Positions 1 through 5,477 of a DNA stretch of 7,430 nt are shown in pieces. Position 1 is the stretch's first letter; the number at the start of each line of letters is the position of its first letter. The translations under genes were made by a program, and so were the position numbers. The notes beneath the pieces are model-generated. The model ran no database searches. It was not told the DNA's origin and saw only the letters and a list, made by a program, of their open reading frames with translations. Origin of the DNA: Gammaproteobacteria bacterium (GTDB lineage: Bacteria > Pseudomonadota > Gammaproteobacteria > Granulosicoccales > Granulosicoccaceae); assembly GCA_020444765.1 (NCBI GenBank), contig JAGRHW010000170.1:1-7430 (forward strand), read 5' to 3'.

Positions 1-927
1 ACGCTGTTTCATCTGGACCAGAGGGCCGGCGGTCGAGAACGCTTGTTCGTGAGCATTCTGCTGCATGGCAACGAAACCGCGGGCTTGCTGGCAATGCAGT
101 CACTGCTGGCCGACCCCGATTTTCTTTTATCGCGCCCGTTGTCGCTGTTTGTCGGTAACATTGAAGCGGCAAAAGCTGCCGTCAGGCGCTTGCCCGGGCA
201 AATCGATTTCAATCGCTGCTGGCCCGGCGGTCAGGCCTCGGACACGCCGGAAGGCAATCTGATGGGCCAGCTGGTCGATGAAATGGCTCGTCACAAAGTC
301 TTTGCCAGTATCGATATTCACAACAACACCGGTGACAACCCGCACTACGGCTGTATTAACCGGCTTGACGAGCGTTACATCCATCTGGCTTCGCTGTTCA
401 GCGACCAGGTCGTTTACTTTATCCGGCCTACCGGCGTGCAGTCGATGGCGTTTGCCGAGTTGTGCCCGGCGGTGACGCTTGAGTGCGGTTCGATCGGTGA
501 TCTGGATGGCGCCGAGCACGCAGCGCGTTTCGTGCGCAAGGTCATGCAGCTGGATTCGCTCGAGGTCAGGGAGCCGTTTCGCGCCGATTTGTGTGTTTAT
601 CATACGGTTGCGCAGATCAGGGTGCCGCCGGACAAGTCTTTCTCTTTCGACGGTAGTCGCGCTGATATCATGTTCCGGGATGGATTCGAAACCACTAATT
701 TCCGGACGCTGGAATCTGGCGAGCAACTGGCCCGGTTGTCTGACCAGCAAGGCTTGCCGGTGCTTGCGATCGACGAAAACGGGCGCGATATGAGCGACCG
801 TTACTTCGACAATGAAAACGGCAGGCTTGTATTAAAAACGACGGTCATTCCGTCCATGTTGACCAGCAATGAAACGGCAATTCGGCAGGACTGTCTTGCC
901 TATTTTATGGAGTTACTGGATTTATAG
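1..927 (+). CDS. M14-type zinc hydrolase, aspartoacylase/succinylglutamate desuccinylase-like (5' partial)
   Basis: The reading frame is open from base 1, so the start lies outside the window; 308 codons plus the TAG stop are visible. The zinc site of the AstE/AspA branch of M14 metallohydrolases can be seen: HGNE at 64-75 supplies the first His and Glu ligands, and His in DIHNN (codon 319-321) is the third. DFNR at 205-216 matches the DxNR substrate-binding segment of the family. Glu at 481-483 in VTLECGS fits the catalytic glutamate. Members cleave N-acyl amino acids or related amides in the cytoplasm. The real substrate cannot be read from the sequence, and the HNNTGDNP segment differs from typical aspartoacylase (HNTT-like), so I do not call AstE or AspA. 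The family is usually 310-350 residues, so only a few tens of residues should be missing. A TTG at 43 could pose as a start, but it lies within conserved core sequence and is unlikely. Confidence 0.85.
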   Translation, partial: TLFHLDQRAGGRERLFVSILLHGNETAGLLAMQSLLADPDFLLSRPLSLFVGNIEAAKAAVRRLPGQIDFNRCWPGGQASDTPEGNLMGQLVDEMARHKVFASIDIHNNTGDNPHYGCINRLDERYIHLASLFSDQVVYFIRPTGVQSMAFAELCPAVTLECGSIGDLDGAEHAARFVRKVMQLDSLEVREPFRADLCVYHTVAQIRVPPDKSFSFDGSRADIMFRDGFETTNFRTLESGEQLARLSDQQGLPVLAIDENGRDMSDRYFDNENGRLVLKTTVIPSMLTSNETAIRQDCLAYFMELLDL

Positions 928-1033
928 TCGTTTTTTGCAGGGCATCAAACAGGCAACTGACCGGCCCAGCCACACGTTGAATCAGTGACGACGGACAATT
1001 CCAGACCCATCAAAACACGGATATAAATCTTCC

Positions 1034-1115
1034 AAAAAGCCTAACCATTTGTTTTTATACAAAAAAATACAAATTTCTACAAAAGTAGATAAATTGTTAA
1101 TTGTTTGAAAATTTT
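1034..1115. promoter_or_regulatory. Phased A-tracts, probable intrinsically curved DNA
   Basis: TACAAA occurs at 1058, 1068 and 1078, exactly 10 bases apart, so the A-tracts starting at 1061, 1071 and 1081 sit on the same helix face. Further A/T tracts at 1034-1038, 1052-1056 and 1108-1115 fall at roughly whole-turn intervals from these. Such phasing is known to bend DNA and often lies upstream of strong promoters or binds H-NS, IHF or Fis-type proteins. It also resembles an UP element. That it serves the cold-shock gene is inferred from position. Confidence 0.45.
1076..1089. promoter_or_regulatory. Short dyad, operator-like
   Basis: TCTAC-AAAA-GTAGA is a perfect 5-base inverted repeat around a 4-base centre. 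AATT elements flank it on both sides, so the dyad extends imperfectly if two bases are inserted on the right. It sits inside the curved stretch, upstream of the likely cold-shock promoter. It could be a binding site for a dimeric regulator. No specific regulator is recognised, and chance is possible in such AT-rich DNA. Confidence 0.25.
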
Positions 1116-1169
1116 AAGGTTATCTGCTTCCAATCAGCTTTTAAATGTTCAAAATAATGACGGCTTAAA

Positions 1170-1204
1170 CATGCATTGCGTATATTTCAGTTCTGCAATA
1201 CATG
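1170..1204 (+). promoter_or_regulatory. Leader hairpin of the cold-shock mRNA
   Basis: CATGCATTGC (1170-1179) pairs with GCAATACATG (1195-1204): nine of ten positions are complementary, with one internal C.A mismatch and a 15-base loop. It lies 43 bases upstream of the start codon and close to the predicted 5' end of the transcript. Structured leaders are known to control several cold-shock mRNAs by temperature-dependent folding or stability. As DNA, the same element could instead be an operator. The function is inferred. Confidence 0.4.
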
Positions 1205-1232
1205 CGTTGTTAAGGATTTTATATAGCTGACT

Positions 1233-1240
1233 TAAGGTGG
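1233..1240 (+). promoter_or_regulatory. Strong ribosome binding site of the cold-shock gene
   Basis: TAAGGTGG matches seven of eight bases of the ideal Shine-Dalgarno TAAGGAGG and stands 7 bases before the ATG at 1248. This fixes the start codon and fits a highly expressed protein. It is the best Shine-Dalgarno sequence in the window. Confidence 0.8.
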
Positions 1241-1247
1241 AATTAGA

Positions 1248-1460
1248 ATGTCCGAACGTTCAAGTGGAACCGTAAAATGGTTCGATAACGCAAAAGGATA
1301 TGGTTTTATCGTTAACCCCGATGGTGAAGATGTTTTCGTGCATTACCGTTCGATACAGGGCGATGGTTACAGAACACTCAACGAAGGACAGAAAGTACAG
1401 TTTACTGCAACTCGCGGTGAAAAAGGCTGGCAGGCCGCTGAAGTCATGCCCATCGAATAA
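1248..1460 (+). CDS. Cold-shock domain protein, CspA/CspD family
   Basis: This 70-residue protein is a single cold-shock domain, a five-stranded beta barrel that binds single-stranded RNA or DNA and acts as an RNA chaperone or nucleic-acid melting factor. RNP1 is KGYGFI (residues 16-21) and RNP2 is VFVHY (29-33), with the usual KWF aromatic motif at 10-12. Its length is normal for the family. The HY in RNP2 and the following DGYRTL resemble Escherichia coli CspD more than CspA, but I do not assign the symbol because CspD and general Csp paralogues are hard to separate by eye. The ATG is set by the strong Shine-Dalgarno at 1233-1240. It appears monocistronic, with a long AT-rich upstream region and a terminator-like hairpin downstream. 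Whether it responds to cold, stationary phase or neither cannot be told from the sequence. Confidence 0.93.
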   Translation: MSERSSGTVKWFDNAKGYGFIVNPDGEDVFVHYRSIQGDGYRTLNEGQKVQFTATRGEKGWQAAEVMPIE

Positions 1461-1490
1461 AACCCCCGTTAGTTTCCAAACGGACGTAAA

Positions 1491-1522
1491 GCGTCGGCAG
1501 AAAAAAACCGCCGGCGCGTTTT
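1491..1522 (+). terminator. Probable intrinsic terminator after the cold-shock gene
   Basis: GCGTCGGC (1491-1498) pairs with GCCGGCGC (1510-1517) over eight positions with one G.T wobble. The 11-base loop is A-rich. One G and then TTTT (1519-1522) follow. It lies 30 bases after the stop codon. The T-run is short, so termination may be incomplete, and some read-through into the MFS-acyltransferase gene is possible. Confidence 0.5.
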
Positions 1523-1616
1523 GACGTTTGTATCATTCATCTATTCGTACGATAAATTATTAGAACCACTCCGGCCTATCGCCTAAACTGTCGCCACGGT
1601 TAACGGCGGAATGGCC
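1523..1616 (+). promoter_or_regulatory. Upstream region of the MFS-acyltransferase gene with a weak candidate promoter
   Basis: TTGTAT (1528-1533) and GATAAA (1551-1556) are spaced 17 bases apart and match the sigma-70 hexamers 3 of 6 and 4 of 6, which is weak. TTGACG at 1521-1526 is a better -35 but has no -10 at a suitable distance. The palindrome TCGTACGA lies at 1545-1552. GGCGGA (1605-1610) is the likely ribosome binding site: it stands 6 bases from the ATG at 1617 but directly abuts the ATG at 1611. Confidence 0.3.
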
Positions 1617-3494
1617 ATGTCCAGCGATAAATCCCAGTTTTATCTTTTCACCCAACGGCGTTTCTGGGCATATTTTCTTACGCAGTTTCTCGGCGCGTTT
1701 AACGACAATGTGTATAAAAACGCCCTGATTGTTCTGATTGCCTTTGTCGCGGCCGGTTCTGCGGAGTCCGATAGCAGCACACTGGTGAATCTGGCCGCAG
1801 GCCTTTTTATTCTGCCCTTTTTTCTGTTTTCCACGCTTGGTGGCCAGCTTGCCGACAAGTTTGAAAAATCCCGTCTGATACGCGTGATCAAATTATGCGA
1901 AATAGTCATTATGCTGGCGGCGGTCGCTGCGTTTGTGCTGGGAAGCCTGGGTTTGTCGATCGCGGTATTGTTTCTGATGGGCAGCCAATCTGCGTTTTTC
2001 GGGCCGGTGAAATACGGAATTTTACCTCAGTATCTATCGCGGGATGAATTGATCGGTGGTAACGGACTTGTAGAAATGGGGACGTTTGTTGCTATTCTGA
2101 TCGGCACTATCGTTGGTAGCAAGGTTGCCGCTGTTCCTCAAACCGGCATAACCCTTATCTGCATCATCATTGTGACACTTGCGGTGGCGGGCTATCTGGC
2201 CAGCCGTTATCTGCCGCCGGCCCGTGCGACCAGTCCGGAGTTGCAAATTAACTGGAACCCGTTCGGCGAAACCCTGAAAATCCTGCGCATGGCGCGACAG
2301 AATCGCACAGTGTTTCTGTCGATTCTCGGTATATCCTGGTTCTGGTTTCTCGGTGCGACGTATCTTGCCCAGTTCCCCAATTACACCAAACACGTGCTTG
2401 GCGGCAATGTCGATGTTTTTACGCTGCTGTTAACCATGTTCTCGATAGGCATAGGTGTTGGTTCGGCGTTTTGTGAACGTTTGTCGGGCCACAAGATCGA
2501 TATAGGGCTGGTGCCGTTTGGTGCGATTGGTCTGACGGTTTTCGGTGTCGACCTGTTTTTCGCTACACCCGCGACGCCCTGGGGCAGCGGAATCGGATTC
2601 GGGGATTTTTTCGCCCAGGACAACAGTCTTCGCCTGGTGGTCGATATTCTGTTGATTGGTATTTTTGGAGGCTTTTACATCGTGCCTCTGTACGCGCTGG
2701 TACAACAGCGAACCGACGAAAAAAACCGTTCGCGGATCATCGCCGGTAATAATGTACTCAATGCGATCTTTATGGTGCTCTCGGCGGTGCTGGCTATCAT
2801 CCTCCTGGGTGCGGGGATGACAATACAAACCCTGTTCCTTTTGATTGCACTAATGAATGCTGTGGTCGCACTTTATATTTTCAGTCTGGTGCCGGAATTT
2901 CTGATGCGCTTTGTCACCTGGCTGTTGATTCACTCGATCTATCGGGTCAAGGTGAAGGGCATGGAGAATATTCCGGAAAAGGGCGCGGTGATTCTGGCCT
3001 GCAATCATGTAAGTTTTGTCGATCCGCTGATCATCGGAGGTTCAGTACGACGCCCGGTCAGATTTGTCATGGATCACCAGATATACAATATTCCGTTTTT
3101 AAATTTCATATTCCGGGTGGCGAAAACCATTCCGATTGCCGGTAAAAAAGAGGATCCGCAAATGCTGGCAAAAGCTTATAAAGAGATGGAAAAAGCACTG
3201 GACGATGGCGACATCCTGTGTATTTTCCCCGAAGGACAGATAACGCGCGATGGGGAGTTGAACAGTTTTCGTAATGGTATCAGGGCACTGGTAGATAACC
3301 GGCCCGTGCCGGTCGTTCCTATGGCCCTTCAAAATCTGTGGGGAAGTATGTTCAGCCGTCTGCACACGATCCGCTTGCCGCGAAAACTATTCGCAACTGT
3401 GGGGCTGGTCATAGGTAAACCGATCCCTGCGAATAAGCTTGAAGTAACAGAGTTGCAAAATAAGGTTTTGACTCTGAGGGGCGATTATCGATGA
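1617..3494 (+). CDS. Fused MFS lysophospholipid transporter (LplT-like) / PlsC-type acyltransferase
   Basis: This inner-membrane protein is 625 residues long from the ATG at 1617. I chose that start because GGCGGA is 6 bases upstream; the in-frame ATG at 1611 adds two residues but has no spaced Shine-Dalgarno. Residues 1 to about 420 form a multi-span MFS domain with LplT-like signatures: GAFNDN near 26-31 in the first helix and FGPVKYGIL at 128-136. Residues of about 440-620 form a PlsC acyltransferase with the catalytic HX4D (H464 to D469, in NHVSFVD) and FPEG (537-540), followed by an ITRDG segment of the EGxxTR type. In Escherichia coli, LplT flips lysophosphatidylethanolamine inward and Aas re-acylates it, so one polypeptide here probably does both. 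The acyl-ACP synthetase (AMP-binding) domain present in Aas is absent, so the acyl donor must be made elsewhere. The 3' end overlaps the Nudix gene by four bases. Confidence 0.88.
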   Translation: MSSDKSQFYLFTQRRFWAYFLTQFLGAFNDNVYKNALIVLIAFVAAGSAESDSSTLVNLAAGLFILPFFLFSTLGGQLADKFEKSRLIRVIKLCEIVIMLAAVAAFVLGSLGLSIAVLFLMGSQSAFFGPVKYGILPQYLSRDELIGGNGLVEMGTFVAILIGTIVGSKVAAVPQTGITLICIIIVTLAVAGYLASRYLPPARATSPELQINWNPFGETLKILRMARQNRTVFLSILGISWFWFLGATYLAQFPNYTKHVLGGNVDVFTLLLTMFSIGIGVGSAFCERLSGHKIDIGLVPFGAIGLTVFGVDLFFATPATPWGSGIGFGDFFAQDNSLRLVVDILLIGIFGGFYIVPLYALVQQRTDEKNRSRIIAGNNVLNAIFMVLSAVLAIILLGAGMTIQTLFLLIALMNAVVALYIFSLVPEFLMRFVTWLLIHSIYRVKVKGMENIPEKGAVILACNHVSFVDPLIIGGSVRRPVRFVMDHQIYNIPFLNFIFRVAKTIPIAGKKEDPQMLAKAYKEMEKALDDGDILCIFPEGQITRDGELNSFRNGIRALVDNRPVPVVPMALQNLWGSMFSRLHTIRLPRKLFATVGLVIGKPIPANKLEVTELQNKVLTLRGDYR

Positions 3495-4060
3495 AGTATT
3501 GCAGCTTTTGCAGTGCCGAGCTGACCATGATGGTGCCTGATGAAGATAACCGTCTGCGACATGTGTGCCTGAGCTGCAATACCGTTCATTATCTGAACCC
3601 GAAAGTGGTGGTTGGATGTATTCTGGAGTGGCAGGGTGCGATTCTACTCTGTAAACGTGCTATAGAGCCGAGAAGCGGATACTGGACCCTGCCAGCCGGT
3701 TTTATGGAAAATCATGAAAGCTCCCTTCAGGGCGCAGCCCGCGAAGCATCGGAAGAGGCTAATGCCGAGGCGCAGAATCTGCAGCTGTTCGCCGTTTATA
3801 ATCTGCCTCGAATCAGCCAGCTTTATATCATGTACCGCGGAATACTGGGCGATGGCCTGGCCTCGACCGGGCATGAAACGCTGGAAACAGGCTTGTATTT
3901 TAAAGATGCGATTCCCTGGGCCGAGCTAGCGTTTCCGATTGTCACGGAATCCCTGCAGCGTTATTTTGAAGACCGTGAAAACAATCACTGGCGTGTTCAC
4001 AATGCCGATATTTTCAGCCCGCCGGGTGCGGCGGAGCTGGATATCAAACGGTATGGATAA
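3491..4060 (+). CDS. Zinc-ribbon Nudix hydrolase
   Basis: This 189-residue cytoplasmic protein has an N-terminal zinc ribbon (C4, C7, C26, C29) followed by a Nudix fold. The Nudix box spans residues 70-92: G70, E76, then R84-E85 and E88-E89, which bind the metal. The usual glycine near the end of the box is N91 here. Nudix enzymes hydrolyse nucleoside diphosphates linked to another group, such as ADP-ribose, NADH or sugar nucleotides. This ribbon-plus-Nudix layout resembles a family widespread in gammaproteobacteria, often annotated as ADP-ribose pyrophosphatase-like. I see no NudC-type SQPWPFPxS motif, so NudC is not supported. The ATG overlaps the preceding TGA as ATGA, and GAGGGG (3476-3481) lies 9 bases upstream within the preceding gene, so translation is probably coupled to the acyltransferase. 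The substrate is unknown. Confidence 0.88.
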   Translation: MKYCSFCSAELTMMVPDEDNRLRHVCLSCNTVHYLNPKVVVGCILEWQGAILLCKRAIEPRSGYWTLPAGFMENHESSLQGAAREASEEANAEAQNLQLFAVYNLPRISQLYIMYRGILGDGLASTGHETLETGLYFKDAIPWAELAFPIVTESLQRYFEDRENNHWRVHNADIFSPPGAAELDIKRYG

Positions 4061-4072
4061 TCGCCCGGCGGG
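4018..4072. repeat. Inverted 9-base GC-rich repeats around the Nudix stop codon
   Basis: CCCGCCGGG (4018-4026) and CCCGGCGGG (4064-4072) are exact reverse complements enclosing 37 bases that include the end and stop codon of the Nudix gene. They lie next to the 32-base gap between two convergent genes. The stem could slow polymerase or protect mRNA 3' ends from both sides. No T-run follows on either strand, so it is not a standard intrinsic terminator. Confidence 0.3.
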
Positions 4073-4092
4073 TGCTGTGGACGGTTTGTCGA

Positions 4093-5439
4093 TCAGCCGC
4101 TGAGCTTGTATTTCTGCAGCAGACGGTAGATATTCCGTTCACTGACACCCATGGCGGTCGCAATGCGTCCGCGATGACCTTCATAGGTTTTCAGCAGGTA
4201 GCCAAGATATTTTTTCTCGATTTCCGCAATACTCGGTTCCTCGGAAAATTCGATATTGTTGTGACTGCTCTTGCCAGGTTTGTGACCGGTTGAAAACCCC
4301 AGGTGTTCCGGCAGAATCTCGGGCTGTTCCTGTGACAGAATGATCGCCCGCTCGATCACATTACGTAATTCCCTGACATTACCGGGCCAGACATAAGTGC
4401 TGAGACGGCGCATGGCTGCCGGGCTGACACGTTTTACCACTTTGCGTGAGAAATCATGGTGGTGGATAAAATGCTCGACCAGCGCGGGGATGTCTTCACT
4501 GCGATCCCGTAGCGGCGGCATGGTGACGGTAAAGGCATTGAGACGATACAGCAGGTCACGGCGGAATTCCCCCTCGGCGACCATCTGCTCGAGATTGCGG
4601 TTGGTGGCCGCCACGATGCGCACATTGGCGGTCTGATCGCTGGTGCTGCCGACCCGGCGGAACATGCCTGTTTCCAGCACCCGCAGAAGCTTGGCCTGAA
4701 TCGGCGGCGTGATCTCGCCGATTTCATCCATAAACAGCGTGCCTTTTTCCGCGGTTTCTATCAGGCCTTTTTTACGCCGGTTGGCGCCGGTGAATGAACC
4801 CCGCTCATGGCCGAATAATTCCGACTCGAACAGGCTTTCCTGGATTGTGCAGCAATCAATGGCAATAAAATTGCCGTCCCGGCGATTGCTGCGTTGATGC
4901 AGCTCTTTTGCCACCAGTTCCTTGCCGACCCCGCTTTCACCATAGATCAGCACGGTCATGTCGCTTGGCGCGACGATATCGATGAGATTTTGTACATCAC
5001 GCAAACCGGAACTCTCGCCAATCAAAAACTTGCGTTGTTTGCCGAGGGACTGCTCCTTGTAGAAGTTCAGGTCAGCGCTCAATTCCGCTTTTTCCAGAAC
5101 GCGTTTAACCACCAGCAACAGTTCGGAAGAATCGACCGGTTTGGTCAGATAATCCGAGGCACCGGCCTGAACGACTTTCACCGCGTCTCTCACGCTGCCA
5201 TATGCCGTCAGCATAATCACCGGATAAAAAGGTGAGAGTTCGGGCAACAGCTTGGAACCGTATGTTTTTGGCAGATGATCATCGAGCAGAATCAGGTCGG
5301 GCTCCTGCACGGCCAGGCGTTTTCGCATTTCCTCCGGATCGCAGACACCCGTGACCGAAAAGCCTTCGCTGGACAATTGCTTGACCAGAAGCTTATTGAG
5401 TACCCGGTCATCTTCGACAACAAGAATCTGTTTGCTCAT
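4093..5439 (-). CDS. Sigma-54-dependent response regulator, NtrC/AtoC family
   Basis: This 448-residue protein has the complete three-domain layout. The receiver domain (about 1-118) has acidic E9-D10-D11, the phosphoacceptor aspartate most likely D53 (in LLDDHLP), T78 and K100. The AAA+ domain (about 138-375) has Walker A GESGVGKE (167-174), the sigma-54 contact loop GSFTGA (214-219; the usual form is GAFTGA), Walker B LFMDE (D238, E239), arginines in FRRDLLYRL (292-300) and WPGNVREL (351-358). A Fis-type helix-turn-helix lies at about 402-446. When phosphorylated, such proteins form rings on upstream enhancer sites and use ATP to open sigma-54 promoters. It starts 28 bases after the stop of the kinase gene on the same strand, so that kinase is almost certainly its partner. 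The start has only a weak Shine-Dalgarno. Target genes are not visible here. Confidence 0.93.
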   Translation of the reverse strand: MSKQILVVEDDRVLNKLLVKQLSSEGFSVTGVCDPEEMRKRLAVQEPDLILLDDHLPKTYGSKLLPELSPFYPVIMLTAYGSVRDAVKVVQAGASDYLTKPVDSSELLLVVKRVLEKAELSADLNFYKEQSLGKQRKFLIGESSGLRDVQNLIDIVAPSDMTVLIYGESGVGKELVAKELHQRSNRRDGNFIAIDCCTIQESLFESELFGHERGSFTGANRRKKGLIETAEKGTLFMDEIGEITPPIQAKLLRVLETGMFRRVGSTSDQTANVRIVAATNRNLEQMVAEGEFRRDLLYRLNAFTVTMPPLRDRSEDIPALVEHFIHHHDFSRKVVKRVSPAAMRRLSTYVWPGNVRELRNVIERAIILSQEQPEILPEHLGFSTGHKPGKSSHNNIEFSEEPSIAEIEKKYLGYLLKTYEGHRGRIATAMGVSERNIYRLLQKYKLSG

Positions 5440-5464
5440 GGCTTGTATAAATCGCGACAGCTAG

Positions 5465-5477
5465 GGCCTAACAGGCC
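5465..5477 (-). promoter_or_regulatory. Small hairpin at the kinase stop codon
   Basis: GGCCT (5465-5469) and AGGCC (5473-5477) form a perfect 5-base stem with a 3-base loop over the kinase TAG stop, 25 bases before the regulator start. It could tune the kinase-to-regulator ratio through mRNA stability or ribosome passage. It is short and may be fortuitous. Confidence 0.2.

Larger units (their letters stand above)
928..1247. other. Non-coding region upstream of the cold-shock gene
   Basis: This 320-base gap holds no plausible gene. From 928 to about 1020 the composition is like the neighbouring genes, and I see no clear terminator for the M14 gene; a T6 run at 931-936 lacks a supporting stem. 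From about 1021 to 1160 it becomes strongly AT-rich, with A-tracts in helical phase. From about 1160 to 1247 it is probably the leader of the cold-shock mRNA. The best -10-like hexamer is AATAAT at 1153-1158 (5 of 6 to TATAAT), but the only -35-like hexamer near it, TTCCAA at 1128-1133, is poor and 19 bases away. If that -10 is real, transcription would begin near 1165, giving a leader of about 80 bases. The promoter call is tentative. Confidence 0.6.

Noticed and set aside
127..750. Long open frame on the - strand across the M14 gene
   Set aside because: It is antisense to a gene with clear catalytic motifs, its protein shows no recognisable domain, and it reads as a codon-bias shadow.
931..936. 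T6 run after the M14 gene as a terminator
   Set aside because: No stable stem precedes it; only three pairs can be drawn.
1158..1168. Cold box-like sequence TGACGGCTTAA before the cold-shock gene
   Set aside because: It shares only TGACG and a final A with the Escherichia coli cspA cold box as I remember it, which is too weak to claim.
1466..1483. Small stem CCGTT/AACGG just after the cold-shock stop codon
   Set aside because: Only five pairs and no T-run follows; the hairpin at 1491-1517 is the better terminator candidate.
2430..2828. Open frame on the - strand within the MFS domain
   Set aside because: The product is polar and without motifs, opposite a well-supported membrane protein; it is a shadow frame.
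4894..5235. Open frame on the + strand opposite the response regulator
   Set aside because: No ribosome binding site or recognisable domain; it lies fully antisense to conserved receiver and AAA+ coding sequence.
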